Shown here: one piece after another, positions 53,480 to 64,000 of the stretch | Position numbering within the stretch: the first letter of the stretch is position 1 | How the letters are laid out: the number at the start of each line of letters is the position of its first letter | Source: Janibacter alkaliphilus | Lineage (GTDB): Bacteria > Actinomycetota > Actinomycetes > Actinomycetales > Dermatophilaceae | Direction: 5' to 3' | DNA length: 64,000 nt | Assembly (NCBI RefSeq): GCF_013408565.1 | Contig: NZ_JACBZX010000001.1 | Span: 434,001-498,000, forward strand | The notes under the pieces: generated by a model | Seen by the model: only the letters and a program-made list of their open reading frames with translations | Told to the model about the DNA's origin: nothing | The model's database searches: none | Translations under genes and position numbers: made by a program

Positions 53480-54415
53480 TCAGACCCGCTCGGGCACCAG
53501 GCCCCGGTCCTCTGCCTCCCGGCGCAGGCGGGCGCAGGCGTCATCATCGGCCGTGGCGAAGAAGTCCCCCACGACATCCTCGAGGTGCCCGAGGTCCTGC
53601 GCGGCGAAGAGGATCGGCTGGTACTGCGTGATGTCGTAGTTCAGCGTCCCCATGTCGGCGAGGTCGAGGTCGCGGATCTCCATCTCGCGGAACTCCTCCA
53701 TCTCACCGAAGCTGGAGAGGATCCCCGCACCGTATGCCTTGAGCTCGCGCGCGCCGCTCGGGCCGGCCTCGTAGATCACGCCGAACTCCATGGAGAACCA
53801 GAAGACGTCGGCGACGAGCTTGGCCGCCTCCTCGCTCTCCATCCGCGTCAGGGCCTGCCCCGCCGCCTCGGTGATCCGGGCGAAGCGCTCGCTCGCCAGC
53901 CCGTTCCCGTGGCCGATGACCTCGTGGATGATGTCCGGCTCGGGCGTGTAGAGCGGCTGGCTGGCATGCCTGAGGTACTGGGTCGAGCTGAAGGTGCGCT
54001 GGCGCAGGTCCCCGTAGAACTCACGAAGGGGGACCGAGCCCGGTGCGGCGATGTAGGTCCAGCCGGTGAGCGGCGCCAGCCGCTCGCTCACCTCCGCCAG
54101 TTGCGGCACGCGGTCGGCGGGCAGGCCCAGCGCCGCCTTCGCCGCCAGGTACTCCGGGTGCGCGTGGCGCGCGTGCGCCTCGGCGAGCGCCGCGCTGACC
54201 GTGCGCCAGACCTCGTGCTCGTCCTCGGTGTAGCCGATCGTCGGTACCGGCTCGCCCACGGCGCGGTCCCAGGTCAGCGCGGCCGCCGCGATCTGCCCGC
54301 GCCGGGCCAGGTAGTCCGGGTCGTCGCGGCCGGGGTGGTTGTCCGCCAGGTGCACCTGCACCGTGCCGTCCCGGTGCTCGGTCACCGGGGAGTAGACCTG
54401 GCCGTCCTCGAACAT
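53480..54415 (-). CDS. phhA: Phenylalanine 4-monooxygenase
   Basis: The 311-residue pterin-dependent aromatic amino acid hydroxylase converts phenylalanine to tyrosine with Fe(II). The iron ligands are visible: His164 and His169 in [12 protein letters not shown] and Glu210 in [29 protein letters not shown] precedes them as in monomeric bacterial enzymes. ATG 54415 gives a normal length; the frame is open far upstream but unrelated. No pterin carbinolamine dehydratase is nearby. It is convergent with bioQ and divergent from acs. Confidence 0.94.
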   Translation of the reverse strand: MFEDGQVYSPVTEHRDGTVQVHLADNHPGRDDPDYLARRGQIAAAALTWDRAVGEPVPTIGYTEDEHEVWRTVSAALAEAHARHAHPEYLAAKAALGLPADRVPQLAEVSERLAPLTGWTYIAAPGSVPLREFYGDLRQRTFSSTQYLRHASQPLYTPEPDIIHEVIGHGNGLASERFARITEAAGQALTRMESEEAAKLVADVFWFSMEFGVIYEAGPSGARELKAYGAGILSSFGEMEEFREMEIRDLDLADMGTLNYDITQYQPILFAAQDLGHLEDVVGDFFATADDDACARLRREAEDRGLVPERV

Positions 54416-54709
54416 CACGCACCTTCCCGGGCGCCGCGACGTCGCGGTGCTCTCGCCCGGACACGATGCCAGCCGGTCGGCCGTCGCCGCGACCCCCGGT
54501 GCGTCCGCCGCCGCTCCACCAGCTCTCCGTCTCCCGCCCCTCCCGAGCACCAGACCTGCGCCGCCCGGCGCACCACCCACCCGCTCGCCGTGCGGCTCCC
54601 TCCGCTCGACGTGCCGAGAGCCGCTCCCCTTGTGCCCCGGGCCGGATCCGACGAAGGTAGGAGCCAGACCCGGCCGGCCCGCCCGGCCGCCGCTCAACGA
54701 GGAGGACAC
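54416..54709. other. Divergent intergenic region between phhA and acs
   Basis: This 294-base gap holds the promoters of both genes. I see no convincing -10/-35 pair, no riboswitch-like structure and no coding frame with a plausible protein. Confidence 0.4.
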
Positions 54710-56638
<1,929 letters not shown>

Positions 56639-56668
56639 CCGGTCCGCCGACGGGGTGACCTGGGCAAC

Positions 56669-56684
56669 TTAGGAGAGGCTCCCC
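56669..56684 (+). promoter_or_regulatory. Degenerate IdeR/DmdR iron box
   Basis: TTAGGAGAGGCTCCCC matches the IdeR/DtxR consensus (TTAGGTTAGGCTAACCTAA) in its first five bases, the central AGGCT and the CC of the right arm. It lies just before a remnant of an iron-siderophore binding protein gene, the expected place for an iron-repressed promoter. Confidence 0.55.
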
Positions 56685-56709
56685 GGACCTGTCGGAGAAG
56701 AGCGACTGA

Positions 56710-57156
56710 CGCGAGTGGACCACCGAGCTCGGCGAGCTGACCGGCAGCACCGAGGCCGCCGAGGAGACCATCGCGGAGGTCGATCAGGCCTTCGCCGACG
56801 CCCGCGAGCGGCTCCCCGGCCTGCAGGGCGCCACCTTCACCGGCTACATGGCCACCGAGGAGGGCTGCACCCTGCTGTCGGTCTTCGACTGGGTCGAGGA
56901 GCTCGAGGCCGACGTCTCGATGATCCGGCTCCGGGACGACGCCTTCCAGTCCGAGCTGGAGGAGGACCCGCGCTTCCAGGAGCTCGGTGCCGTGCAGAAC
57001 GACGCCGTGCTGTGGGCCACCAGCGAGAACAACTGGTACGCCGCCTCGACCACCTACGGCCCCTCGTCGTTCACGTGGTTCCTGGAGGAGGCCGTGCGGC
57101 ACCGGGCACGGCCCCTCGCCGGCGGACGGCCCGGCCAGCGGCCAGGCGGTCGCTGA
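56710..57156 (+). pseudogene. Iron-siderophore ABC substrate-binding protein, C-terminal remnant
   Basis: The frame from 56710 to the TGA at 57154-57156 has no start codon near its beginning. It encodes about 148 residues resembling the second lobe of a FepB/FecB-type binding protein: STEAAEETIAEVDQAFADARERLPG (the linking helix), TFTGYMATEEG, then RFQELGAVQNDAVLWATSENNWYAASTTYGPSSFTWFLEE, the usual place of LPAVRNGRV-like sequence. Signal peptide and first lobe (about 150 residues) are missing, and the last residues run into Arg/Gly nonsense. It is truncated at both ends. Confidence 0.65.
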
Positions 57157-58049
57157 GCCTGCTCGCCGGCCTCGCGGTCCTCGTGGTGCTGCTGCTGCTC
57201 AGCGTCGCGGTGGGCGCGAAGAACATCCCGCTGGCCACGGTGCTGGCCGCGCTGGCGGAGAACACCGGGCAGGGCGACGCCTACGTGGTGTGGGACCTGC
57301 GCGTCCCGCTCGCCGACCCCGGCATCCTCGGGGTCAACGCCGGGGCTGCCGTCTTCGTCGCCGTGGCGATCGCCCTGCTCGGCGTCACGTCGGTCCAGGG
57401 CTACGTGTGGTTCGCCTTCGCCGGGGCTCTCGTGGTAACCCCCGCGGTCTACGCGATCGGTTCCGGCGGGCGCGGCGGGATCGACGCGGTGCAGCTCACC
57501 CTGGCCGGGGTTGCGCTCGGCGCGCTGCTGCAGGGGATCGTCATGGGGCTCACCCTGCTGGACCCGGGGGCCTTCGACGCCATGCGCAGCTGGAACGCTG
57601 GCAGCTCGGTGGGCCGCGGCTGGGACGTCCTGCTGCCGGTCCTGCCCTTCCTCGGGATCGGGCTGGTCGCCGCGGCGCTTGCGGCACCCTCCCTCAACGC
57701 CGTGGCGCTGGGCGACGACCTGGCGCGCTCCCTTGGGGCGCACGTCACCCGCACCAGGGTGCTCGTCATCCTCGCGGTGCTGCTGGCCGGGGGCGCCACG
57801 GCAATCGCCGGACCGATCGCCTTCGTCGGGCTCATGGTCCCGCACGTGGCCCGCTGGATCGTCGGGCCCGACCAGCGCTGGATCATCGCCTGCACCGTGC
57901 TGCTGGCGCCCTCGCTGATGCTGGCCGCCGACGTGCTGGGTCGGGTGCTGCTGGGCCCCGGCGAGATCCCGGTCGGGGTCGTCACCCCCCTCGTCGGCGG
58001 TCCGGTGCTCATCCTGCTCGTGCGTCGGTTGAAGGCGAGCGGGCTGTGA
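57093..58049 (+). pseudogene. FecCD-type siderophore permease 1 with internal deletion
   Basis: From about 57150 the frame ending at 58049 gives a recognisable FecCD permease (LAGLAVLVVLLLLSVAVGAKNIPLATVLAAL ... GPIAFVGLMVPHVARWIVGPDQRW ... LVGGPVLILLVRRLK). At about 57307 the sequence jumps from WDLRVP to LADPGILGVNAG: some 30 residues, the helix that normally reads AGALMQGLTRNP, are missing without loss of frame. No good start codon is present; the 5' end is fused to the binding-protein remnant in another frame. It is probably non-functional. Confidence 0.7.
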
Positions 58050-59138
58050 CCGCCACCAGGACCGCGCCGACCGCGACCGCTCCGGAGCACGGACGCGTCG
58101 ACTTCGGTCAGCGCACCTTCCGCCCCCGCCTGGGCCCGGTGGCGCTGCGCTGGCGGGCGCGCACCGTCGTCGTGCTCGTCGCGCTGACCCTGCTCACCAC
58201 GGCCGTGACCACGGCCGCGCTCGCCCTGGGTGACTACCCGCTTAGCGTGGCCGAGGTGTGGGGCGCGATCGTCGGGGCCCCGGCCGCCGCCTTCGCCCGG
58301 ATCGTCGTCGTCGAGTGGCGCGCCCCACGAGCGCTGGCGGCGGTGATCTTCGGTGCGGCGCTGGGGATCTCCGGGGCCGTCTTCCAGTCGTTGACCCGCA
58401 ACCCGCTGGCCTCGCCGGACATCATCGGCTTCAGCACCGGCTCCTACACCGGCGCCCTCGTGGCGATCATCGTCATCGGCGGCGGCTACCTTAGCATCGC
58501 TGCGGGGGCCCTGATCGGCGGCATCGCCACCGCGGCGGCGGTCTACCTGCTCGCCGGGCGGCGCGGTGTCCAGGGCTTCCGGCTGATCATCGTCGGCATC
58601 GCCGCCTCCGCCATGCTCGGCTCGGCGAGCACCTCGCTGCTGCTGACCGCCGACCTCGACGCGACCCTGTCGGCGGCGGTCTGGGGCGCCGGGACGCTCC
58701 ACCGTGAGCTGGGAGCAGGTGAGCCTGGCCGGGGCGGTCATCGCCGTGGTGGTGCTCGGTCTGAGCGCCTGCGCCCCCGGCCTTCGTCAGCTGGAGCTCG
58801 GCGACGACGCCGCCAGGTCCACCGGGGTGCGCGCCGAGCCCGTCCGGCTCGCGGCGATGACCCTGGGCGTCGCCCTCACCGCCGTCATCACCGCGGCCGC
58901 CGGCCCGATCTCCTACGTCGCGCTGGCCGCGCCCCAGATCGGCCGGCGGCTCGCCCGCACCCCCGGGGTGACGCTCGCCCCCGCCGCGCTGACCGGCGCC
59001 CTGCTGCTCGCCGAGGCAGATGTCGTCGCCCAGCACTCGCTGCCCGCCTCGCTCCCGGTGGGGGTCATCACCGTGGTGGTCGGCGGGGCCTACCTGCTCT
59101 GGCTGGTCGCCGCGAGGTGCGGCGGCGCTGACACCGGC
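58046..59138 (+). pseudogene. FecCD-type siderophore permease 2 with frameshift
   Basis: GTG 58046 overlaps the previous stop. The first part is a good FecCD permease (SVAEVWGAIVGAP, GISGAVFQSLTRNPLASPDIIGF). At 58699-58700 an extra C shifts the frame: one frame ends AAVWGAGTLHREL, while the next begins SWEQVSLAGAVIAVVVLG, the true continuation; deleting one C restores GAGTLTVSWEQV. The second part continues to GGAYLLWLVAA and then runs in frame into the ATPase without a stop. Frameshift plus fusion indicate decay. Confidence 0.72.
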
Positions 59139-59861
59139 GTGCCTGACCGCTCCTTCACGGTCATCGTCGGTCCGAACGCCTGCGGCAAGTCGACCCTGCT
59201 GCGCGCCCAGTCACGGCTGCTCCGGCCGAGTGCCGGTTCGGTGATCCTCGACGGGCAGGACATCCGCTCGCTCGCGGCGAAGGAGCTCGCCCGCCGGGTG
59301 GGGCTGCTGCCCCAGTCGTCCATCGCGCCGGAGGGCATCACGGTCGGGGACCTCGTCGCACGTGGGCGCTTCCCGCACCAGGGGCTCATCCGGCAGTGGA
59401 CCGCCCATGACGAGCAGGCCGTGCTGTCGGCGATGGATGCCACCGGGGTGACTCCCTTGTCCGGTCGGCTGATCGACGAGCTGTCCGGAGGGCAGCGGCA
59501 GCGGGTGTGGGTGGCGATGGCGCTGGCCCAGGAGACCGAGATCCTGCTGCTGGACGAGCCCACGACGTTCCTGGACATCGCCCATCAGATCGAGCTCATG
59601 GAGCTCTTCACCGACCTGCACCGCAGCGGGCGCACGTTGGTGGCGGTGCTGCACGACCTCAACCAGGCCGCCCGCTACGGCACCCATCTCATCGCGATGA
59701 AGGACGGCGCCGTGATCGCCGAGGGCCCGCCTGCCGAGGTGGTCAACGCGGAGCTCGTGGAGCACGTCTTCGGGCTGGCCTGCTGGGTGCTCCCGGACCC
59801 GGTGAGCGGCACTCCCCCGGTCGTGCCGCTCGGGCGGGACCGGGGGTCACGTCGAGGATGA
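59139..59861 (+). pseudogene. Siderophore ABC transporter ATPase lacking its N terminus
   Basis: The ATPase core is intact: Walker A GPNACGKSTLLR, signature LSGGQRQRVWVAMALAQ, Walker B EILLLDEPTTFLD and LVAVLHDLNQAARYG, all FepC-like. The first 25-30 residues (the beta strands with the aromatic stacking residue) are missing, and the coding frame is continuous with the preceding permease. GTG 59139 could start a 240-residue protein, but without those strands ATP binding would be weak. It looks like the product of a deletion across the permease-ATPase junction. Confidence 0.68.
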
Positions 59862-59967
59862 TCGACTGTCGGGCACCCACCTGTGCAGCCGCCTCGCCGA
59901 CCGGTCGCCCAGGTGGCTGACGGTCCAGACGCACCTGCCGCACCGGACCTGCCGAGGTCCGGAGCGG

Positions 59968-60777
59968 TCACCGGGCGGGCAGACCTCGGTCGTTGGGCAG
60001 CCCTGCGCCCATCGGTCGCCACGCCTGCCGGGCCAGCAGCACCTCGCGCAGCACGTCGGGGCGGTCGGTGATGATCCCGTCCACCCCCGAGTCCAGCAGC
60101 TCGTGCATCAGGGCGGGGTCGTCGACGGTCCACACCACCACCCGCACCCCGAGCCGGTGGGCCAGACGGACCAGCCGGGCCGAGTGCACCGGCAGCCGCC
60201 CCAGGTGCAGCGGCACGTGCGCGAAGCGCCCCTGCACCATCGCCGCCGGGACCGGCACCCCGGCGCGGCTCATCGAGATCAGCGTGGTCAGCGAGCGCCA
60301 GCCCAGCGCGGTCTGCACGTGCGGCGCCTGCGAGCGCAGCAGCTGCAGCCAGCCGTCCCAGGCCCCGGCCACGCAGACCCGACGCGCCCGCTCGGGGTCC
60401 TGCAGCAGCCGGGCCATCGGGGCGATCGCGGCCTGGTCCTTGAGGTCGACGGTGAAGCACGCCTCGGGGAAGGCGTCCAGCGCCTCCGCCAGGGTGGGGA
60501 CGGGCGCCAGCCGGCCCTCCGGACCACGCACCAGCACCGCCCGCAGCTCCGCCAGCGTGCGCTCACCGACCCGTCCCCAGCCGGTGGTCCGCGCCTCGAG
60601 CTGCTCGTCGTGGAAGCACACGAGCTCGCCGTCGGCGGTCAGCCGCACGTCGGTCTCGAGGTAGCGCACGCCCAGCGCCACCGAGCGCTCGAAGGCGTCC
60701 AGGGTGTTCTCCGGAGCGAGCGCGGCCCCGCCGCGGTGGGCGATCGCCAGCGGACCCGGACCGGTGCCGTAACTCAT
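59968..60777 (-). CDS. Glycerophosphodiester phosphodiesterase
   Basis: The 269-residue protein has the GDPD TIM-barrel signatures: AIAHRGGAALAPENTLDAF with the catalytic His-Arg, YLETDVRLTADGELVCFHDEQL with metal-binding Glu/Asp and the second His, and the end VWTVDDPALMHELLDSGVDGIITDRPD. It cleaves glycerophosphodiesters to glycerol 3-phosphate and an alcohol. No signal peptide, so it is cytosolic. CACCCT seven bases before the ATG suggests a leaderless transcript. It is convergent with the decayed siderophore operon. Confidence 0.93.
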   Translation of the reverse strand: MSYGTGPGPLAIAHRGGAALAPENTLDAFERSVALGVRYLETDVRLTADGELVCFHDEQLEARTTGWGRVGERTLAELRAVLVRGPEGRLAPVPTLAEALDAFPEACFTVDLKDQAAIAPMARLLQDPERARRVCVAGAWDGWLQLLRSQAPHVQTALGWRSLTTLISMSRAGVPVPAAMVQGRFAHVPLHLGRLPVHSARLVRLAHRLGVRVVVWTVDDPALMHELLDSGVDGIITDRPDVLREVLLARQAWRPMGAGLPNDRGLPAR

Positions 60778-60784
60778 GCCACCC

Positions 60785-60790
60785 AGGGTG
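60785..60790 (-). promoter_or_regulatory. Possible -10 box for leaderless GDPD gene
   Basis: Minus-strand CACCCT lies seven bases before the ATG at 60777. It has the A2 and T6 positions but not T1, so support comes mainly from its position. Confidence 0.3.
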
Positions 60791-60862
60791 GGCCCTGCGC
60801 GGGCACCGTGCCGACGATCAGGGACGGGCTCGGCGAGGGTTCACCGACGCTTCATGCCCCGG

Positions 60863-61312
60863 TCAGCCCGAGCGCTCCCCCGGCCCTCGCGGCGGTGCGC
60901 CGGTGAGATCGTTGGGCCGGGTCTGCGGGTCGAAGTCGGCCCCGGAGAGCACCGCGGCCCGGGAGAGGGTGTTCGAGGCGACCGAGGAGACCAGCAGCAG
61001 CGCGCCCAGGGTGAGCAGCACCTTGACGAGGTCCAGCCAGGAGAAGGCGTGCACGGTGAGGCTGTGCAGGTACGCCCCGAGCACGATCGAGGTCAGGCCC
61101 ATCCCGGTCGCCGGGGAGAGCGCGTTGATCCGGCTGAGCGCGTCCCGCACCCGGTGCATGGCGATCGCGCTGAGCAGCACCCAGACGGCGCCGCTGAGCA
61201 CGAGCACCGCGGCGACCACCGAGGCCACGGTGGCGGGCAGCCCGTCCAGGGCCGGCGCCACCACCTCCGGCTCGATCGGCTCGCTGGCCCTGACGATGTC
61301 GATCAGTCTCAT
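60863..61312 (-). CDS. mnhG: Mrp/Mnh Na+/H+ antiporter subunit G
   Basis: A 149-residue membrane protein with three helices (about 30-50, 68-88, 95-115) and the MnhG pattern LVLSGAVWVLLSAIAMHRVRDALSRINAL. It is the last gene of the operon and overlaps mnhF by four bases. The acidic and Gly/Pro-rich tail after residue 125 is longer than usual. Confidence 0.92.
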   Translation of the reverse strand: MRLIDIVRASEPIEPEVVAPALDGLPATVASVVAAVLVLSGAVWVLLSAIAMHRVRDALSRINALSPATGMGLTSIVLGAYLHSLTVHAFSWLDLVKVLLTLGALLLVSSVASNTLSRAAVLSGADFDPQTRPNDLTGAPPRGPGERSG

Positions 61313-61569
61313 CGACGCCCCCTGGTGATGATCCGGGCCAGCGCGATCGTCGAGAGGATCCCGAGCAGGCTGGCCAGCAGCGCCGCCTCGGTCACCGCGG
61401 CCGACTCCCGCAGCATGCTCAGCAGGATGAGCAGGCCGACGCCGCTGAAGAAGATGAGGTCACCGACGACGGCCGCGCTGGCGGCCTCGTCGGTGGTGCG
61501 GATGCGCAGCAGCGCGAGCACCACGGCGGCGCCGAGGATGCCCATGGCGATGGCGACGACGACGGTCAC
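61309..61569 (-). CDS. mnhF: Mrp/Mnh antiporter subunit F
   Basis: An 86-residue protein with three helices and the MrpF core LLRIRTTDEAASAAVVGDLIFFSGVGLL. GTG 61569 overlaps the TGA of mnhE. Small hydrophobic subunits E, F and G are needed for assembly of the Mrp complex. Confidence 0.92.
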   Translation of the reverse strand: MTVVVAIAMGILGAAVVLALLRIRTTDEAASAAVVGDLIFFSGVGLLILLSMLRESAAVTEAALLASLLGILSTIALARIITRGRR

Positions 61570-61955
61570 GACTCCCCCCTTCGCCGCACCGGGTCCTGCG
61601 GGACCGGCGGCACCTGACCCCGGCCGCGGGTGGCGGTCAGCAGCCGGGACTCCATGTCCCGCAGGTCGGCCACCACGGCGTCGACGTCGCGCGCGTAGAG
61701 GCAGTGCACGAAGAGGGTCGCCGGCTCGTCCCACCGGGCCGCGGCGGTGCCGGCCACCAGCGTGCCCGGGGTGATCGTGATCGAGGAGGAGAAGACGGCG
61801 ATCTCGGCGTCGGTGGCGCAGCGCAGCGGCAGCTCGACGATCGCCGGGTCCACCGACAGCCCGGGGGTGGCGATGTCCCGCCCGAGGGCGAAGGAGCCCT
61901 TGACGAGCTCGACGAGCACGTAGACCGCGTAGCGCAGCATGTCGAAGGCCTTCAT
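61566..61955 (-). CDS. mnhE: Mrp/Mnh antiporter subunit E (short)
   Basis: A 129-residue protein: one amphipathic or membrane segment (FDMLRYAVYVLVELVKGSFALG), then the conserved soluble part VELPLRCATDAEIAVFSSSITITPGTLVAG and LFVHCLYARD. It lacks the first two membrane helices found in typical MnhE proteins of about 160-190 residues, a shortened form seen in some Actinobacteria. It overlaps mnhD and mnhF by four bases each. Confidence 0.9.
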   Translation of the reverse strand: MKAFDMLRYAVYVLVELVKGSFALGRDIATPGLSVDPAIVELPLRCATDAEIAVFSSSITITPGTLVAGTAAARWDEPATLFVHCLYARDVDAVVADLRDMESRLLTATRGRGQVPPVPQDPVRRRGES

Positions 61956-63472
61956 CGTCCGAGCACCGCCTCGACGTAGGCGCCGGTGTCGAGCAGACCG
62001 GTGGCGGCCTGCTCGAAGACCGGGTCGATGAGCGAGACCCCGACGAAGATGGCCAGCGAGACGACGATCATCGACCCTCCGGGCAGCAGCATCCGCGCGG
62101 GGATGCGCACGTCGTCGGTGATGTCGATCCGCTCGGTGCGACGGGTGCGGGCGTGGTCGCCGCGGTAGTGCTCCGGCGGCGGGCCCCAGAAGATCGCGGT
62201 CCACACCCGTTGCAGCGCCAGCAGCGAGAGGACCGAGGCGACGATGACGGCGCCGACGAGCAGCCATGCCTGCCAGCCGGGTGCCTCGGCGGCACCGAGG
62301 ACGAGCCCGAGCTTGCCCCACAGGCCCGAGGTCGGCGGCAGCCCGACGAGCGACATCAGACCGAGCGCGACGATCGCCGCGGCCCACGGCTCCCGGGTCA
62401 TCAGACCGGTGAGCCGGTCCAGCCGCTGCGAGCCGTAGGTGTGCTCGATGGCGCCGCCGGTGAGCAGCAGCGCCGCGGTGGTGATGATGCTGTGCACGAG
62501 GTAGAGCAGGCCGGCAGCCAGGCTGAGCTGGGTGAACACGACGACGCCGACGAGGGCGTGCCCGACGCTGGCGACCATCTGGAAGGCCATCGCCCCGCGG
62601 AAGGTCTGCTCGCCGAAGGTGCTCACCGCGCCGACGACGCAGGTGATCGCGACGAGCACGACGGCGATCCCGACCCACGGCGCCTGGCCGTCGTAGACCA
62701 CCGCGTAGATCCGGTAGATCGCGTAGACGGCGACCTTGGTGTGCAGGGCGGCGAAGAGCGCCATCACCCCGGGCGAGGTCGCCGGGTAGGTCCGCGGCAG
62801 CCAGGTGTGCACCGGCACCACCCCGGCCTTGACGGCCAGCGCCAGCAGCACGACGCCGACCGCGAGCCCGGTCCGCTCGTCGGCGACCCCCTGCCCGGCC
62901 AGCGCCGCGACGTTCACCGTGCCGGCGGTGCCGTAGGTGAGGCCGACGCCGATGAGCAGGATCGTCGAGGTGAGCAGGTTGACGACGACGAAGAGGCGCC
63001 CGACGCCCAGCCGTCGCCAGGTGCCGGTGATGGCGATGAGCGCGTAGCTGGGCAGCAGCATCACCTCGACGAAGACGAAGAGGTTGAAGAGGTCGCCGGT
63101 GAGCAGGGCGCCGTTGACGCCGGTGACGAGCAGCAGCACCAGCGGCACGAAGAAGCGGTAGCGGGTCTCCCCGGTGAGGATCAGCCAGCCCACCGTCGCC
63201 AGGGTCGCCAGCGAGGTGACCGCGAGCATGATCGCGGTCAGGCTGTCCGAGACGAAGGGGATGGCCACCCCGGGGACGTAGTCGCCGACCCCGGCGGCCA
63301 GGGCGGGGACGTCGGCGTGGTGCATCGCCAGGGTGACCGCGGCCGAGAGCACACCGAGCAGGGTGGCGACCAGGGCGAGCACCCCGACGAGGTGGCGGCG
63401 CACCAGCACGGTCAGACCGGCCAGCAGCAGCGGGACGGCCACCAGCAGCGGCAGCGCGGAGGAGGCGGTCAT
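61952..63472 (-). CDS. mnhD: Mrp/Mnh antiporter subunit D
   Basis: The 506-residue protein is homologous to complex I subunit NuoM/NuoN, with about 14 helices. Key segments are LFVFVEVMLLPSYALIAI (the conserved Glu in helix 5) and LALAVKAGVVPVHTWLPRTYPATSPGVMALFAALHTKVAVYAIYRI (the channel Lys and the antiporter loop). It is one of the two ion-channel subunits. It overlaps both neighbours by four bases. Confidence 0.95.
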   Translation of the reverse strand: MTASSALPLLVAVPLLLAGLTVLVRRHLVGVLALVATLLGVLSAAVTLAMHHADVPALAAGVGDYVPGVAIPFVSDSLTAIMLAVTSLATLATVGWLILTGETRYRFFVPLVLLLVTGVNGALLTGDLFNLFVFVEVMLLPSYALIAITGTWRRLGVGRLFVVVNLLTSTILLIGVGLTYGTAGTVNVAALAGQGVADERTGLAVGVVLLALAVKAGVVPVHTWLPRTYPATSPGVMALFAALHTKVAVYAIYRIYAVVYDGQAPWVGIAVVLVAITCVVGAVSTFGEQTFRGAMAFQMVASVGHALVGVVVFTQLSLAAGLLYLVHSIITTAALLLTGGAIEHTYGSQRLDRLTGLMTREPWAAAIVALGLMSLVGLPPTSGLWGKLGLVLGAAEAPGWQAWLLVGAVIVASVLSLLALQRVWTAIFWGPPPEHYRGDHARTRRTERIDITDDVRIPARMLLPGGSMIVVSLAIFVGVSLIDPVFEQAATGLLDTGAYVEAVLGR

Positions 63473-63801
63473 CGGTCGTGCACCTCCCCGGTCTCGGGCA
63501 TCCGGCGGGTGTCGTCGTTGTGGCCGATGACGGCGAGCGCGAGCATGAAGATGGTCACCGCGAGGGTGATGACGATGGCGGTCAGCACGAAGGCCTGCGG
63601 CAGCGGGTCGGCGGCCGCCTCGGCGGCGGTGCGGTCGGCCAGCGGCTCGCCGCGCCAGGCGGCGACCCCGGCGCTGAGCAGCACGAGGTTGGCCGCGTGG
63701 CTGAGCAGCGAGAGCCCGAAGACGATCCGGACCATGGAGCGCTGCTGGACGAGGAAGACCCCGCCCGTGGTGAGCACCCCGATGAGCGCGAAGATGATCA
63801 T
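63469..63801 (-). CDS. mnhC: Mrp/Mnh antiporter subunit C
   Basis: A 110-residue NuoK-like protein with three helices: IIFALIGVLTTGGVFLVQQRSMVRIVFGLSLLSHAANLVLL, and PLPQAFVLTAIVITLAVTIFMLALAV. ATG 63801 overlaps the stop of mnhA (ATGA). The frame is open further upstream, but that belongs to mnhA. Confidence 0.94.
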   Translation of the reverse strand: MIIFALIGVLTTGGVFLVQQRSMVRIVFGLSLLSHAANLVLLSAGVAAWRGEPLADRTAAEAAADPLPQAFVLTAIVITLAVTIFMLALAVIGHNDDTRRMPETGEVHDR

Positions 63802-64000
63802 CGGCCCAGCTCCCTCGGCGGCACGCCGCGGCTGACGTGCTGGGTGCGTACCCCGACCCGGCGGCTCGCCTCGGAGCGCAGCTCGTCGGCCAGCTCGGCG
63901 TCGATCTCGGCCTGCTCCTCGAGGGACTCGCCCCGCACCGAGTCCATCGGCCCGGCGATCTCGCCGAGCACCGCCTCGTCGACCCGCTCGCGGGTCCACT
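63798..64000 (-). CDS. mnhA: Mrp/Mnh antiporter subunit A (MnhA), C-terminal tail only
   Basis: Only the last 67 codons are in the window; the gene continues past 64000. The visible part is a soluble, charged tail (VRGESLEEQAEIDAELADEL ... QHVSRGVPPRELGR), as found after the fused MnhA-MnhB membrane region in Actinobacteria. The call rests on its overlap with mnhC and operon order. Confidence 0.75.
   Translation of the reverse strand, partial: WTRERVDEAVLGEIAGPMDSVRGESLEEQAEIDAELADELRSEASRRVGVRTQHVSRGVPPRELGR

Overview
The window is a very GC-rich (roughly 70-75%) actinobacterial chromosome segment. Gene content and order point to the order Micrococcales, possibly an Ornithinimicrobium/Serinicoccus/Janibacter-like genus; the genus is a guess. 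Many start codons are GTG, stops are mostly TGA, operons overlap by ATGA/GTGA, and no insertion sequence, prophage or CRISPR array is visible. The backbone follows a block also known from Mycobacterium tuberculosis: ftsH; hpt-tilS-zinc peptidase-dacB-ppa; holB/tmk/topA; a MrfA-type helicase next to the Tad pilus genes; ssd with the 6C small RNA beside it; and acs.

Layout. 1-6085: 5' part of ftsH, an OsmC-like gene, the hpt-tilS-zincin-dacB run (minus) and divergent ppa. 6136-9490: a START-like gene, an epoxide-hydrolase-like gene, an acyl-CoA ligase and tRNA-Thr(CGT), separated by strong hairpins. 9759-23571: lipoprotein peptidase, holB, tmk, then an inserted block (four-gene osmoprotectant ABC operon, frameshifted serine hydrolase, AMP-ligase plus SCP2 pair), then topA. 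23748-28475: LigB-type dioxygenase, three tandem related lipoproteins, a methyltransferase and an unusual palindromic repeat array. 28476-31213: K+-independent membrane pyrophosphatase and a STAS protein. 31263-42594: helicase and a Tad/Flp pilus locus split in two by DUF6308, phosphate transporter, cupin and pfkA genes. 42719-49704: 6C RNA, a catalytically degenerate Fic protein, a LytS/LytR two-component system and two acetate-type SSS symporters. 49766-53463: a biotin regulon (bioY-bioM-bioN-bioB, with divergent TetR-type bioQ) controlled by two perfect BioQ-type operators. 53480-56638: phenylalanine hydroxylase and acetyl-CoA synthetase. 56669-59861: a decayed iron-siderophore ABC transporter operon with a relic IdeR box. 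59968-64000: a glycerophosphodiesterase and the mrp/mnh cation antiporter operon (subunits A-tail, C, D, E, F, G).

Themes. (1) Pyrophosphate and carbon handling: soluble and membrane PPases, pfkA, acs and acetate uptake next to a LytSR system. (2) Osmotic and cation homeostasis: osmoprotectant ABC importer and Mrp antiporter. (3) A surface-appendage locus (Tad) beside the 6C sRNA. (4) Many genes appear to be leaderless: a NANNNT -10 hexamer lies 6-8 nt before the start codon of about 14 genes, which also fixes several start choices. (5) The least explained element is the tandem array of nested inverted repeats at 27975-28361.
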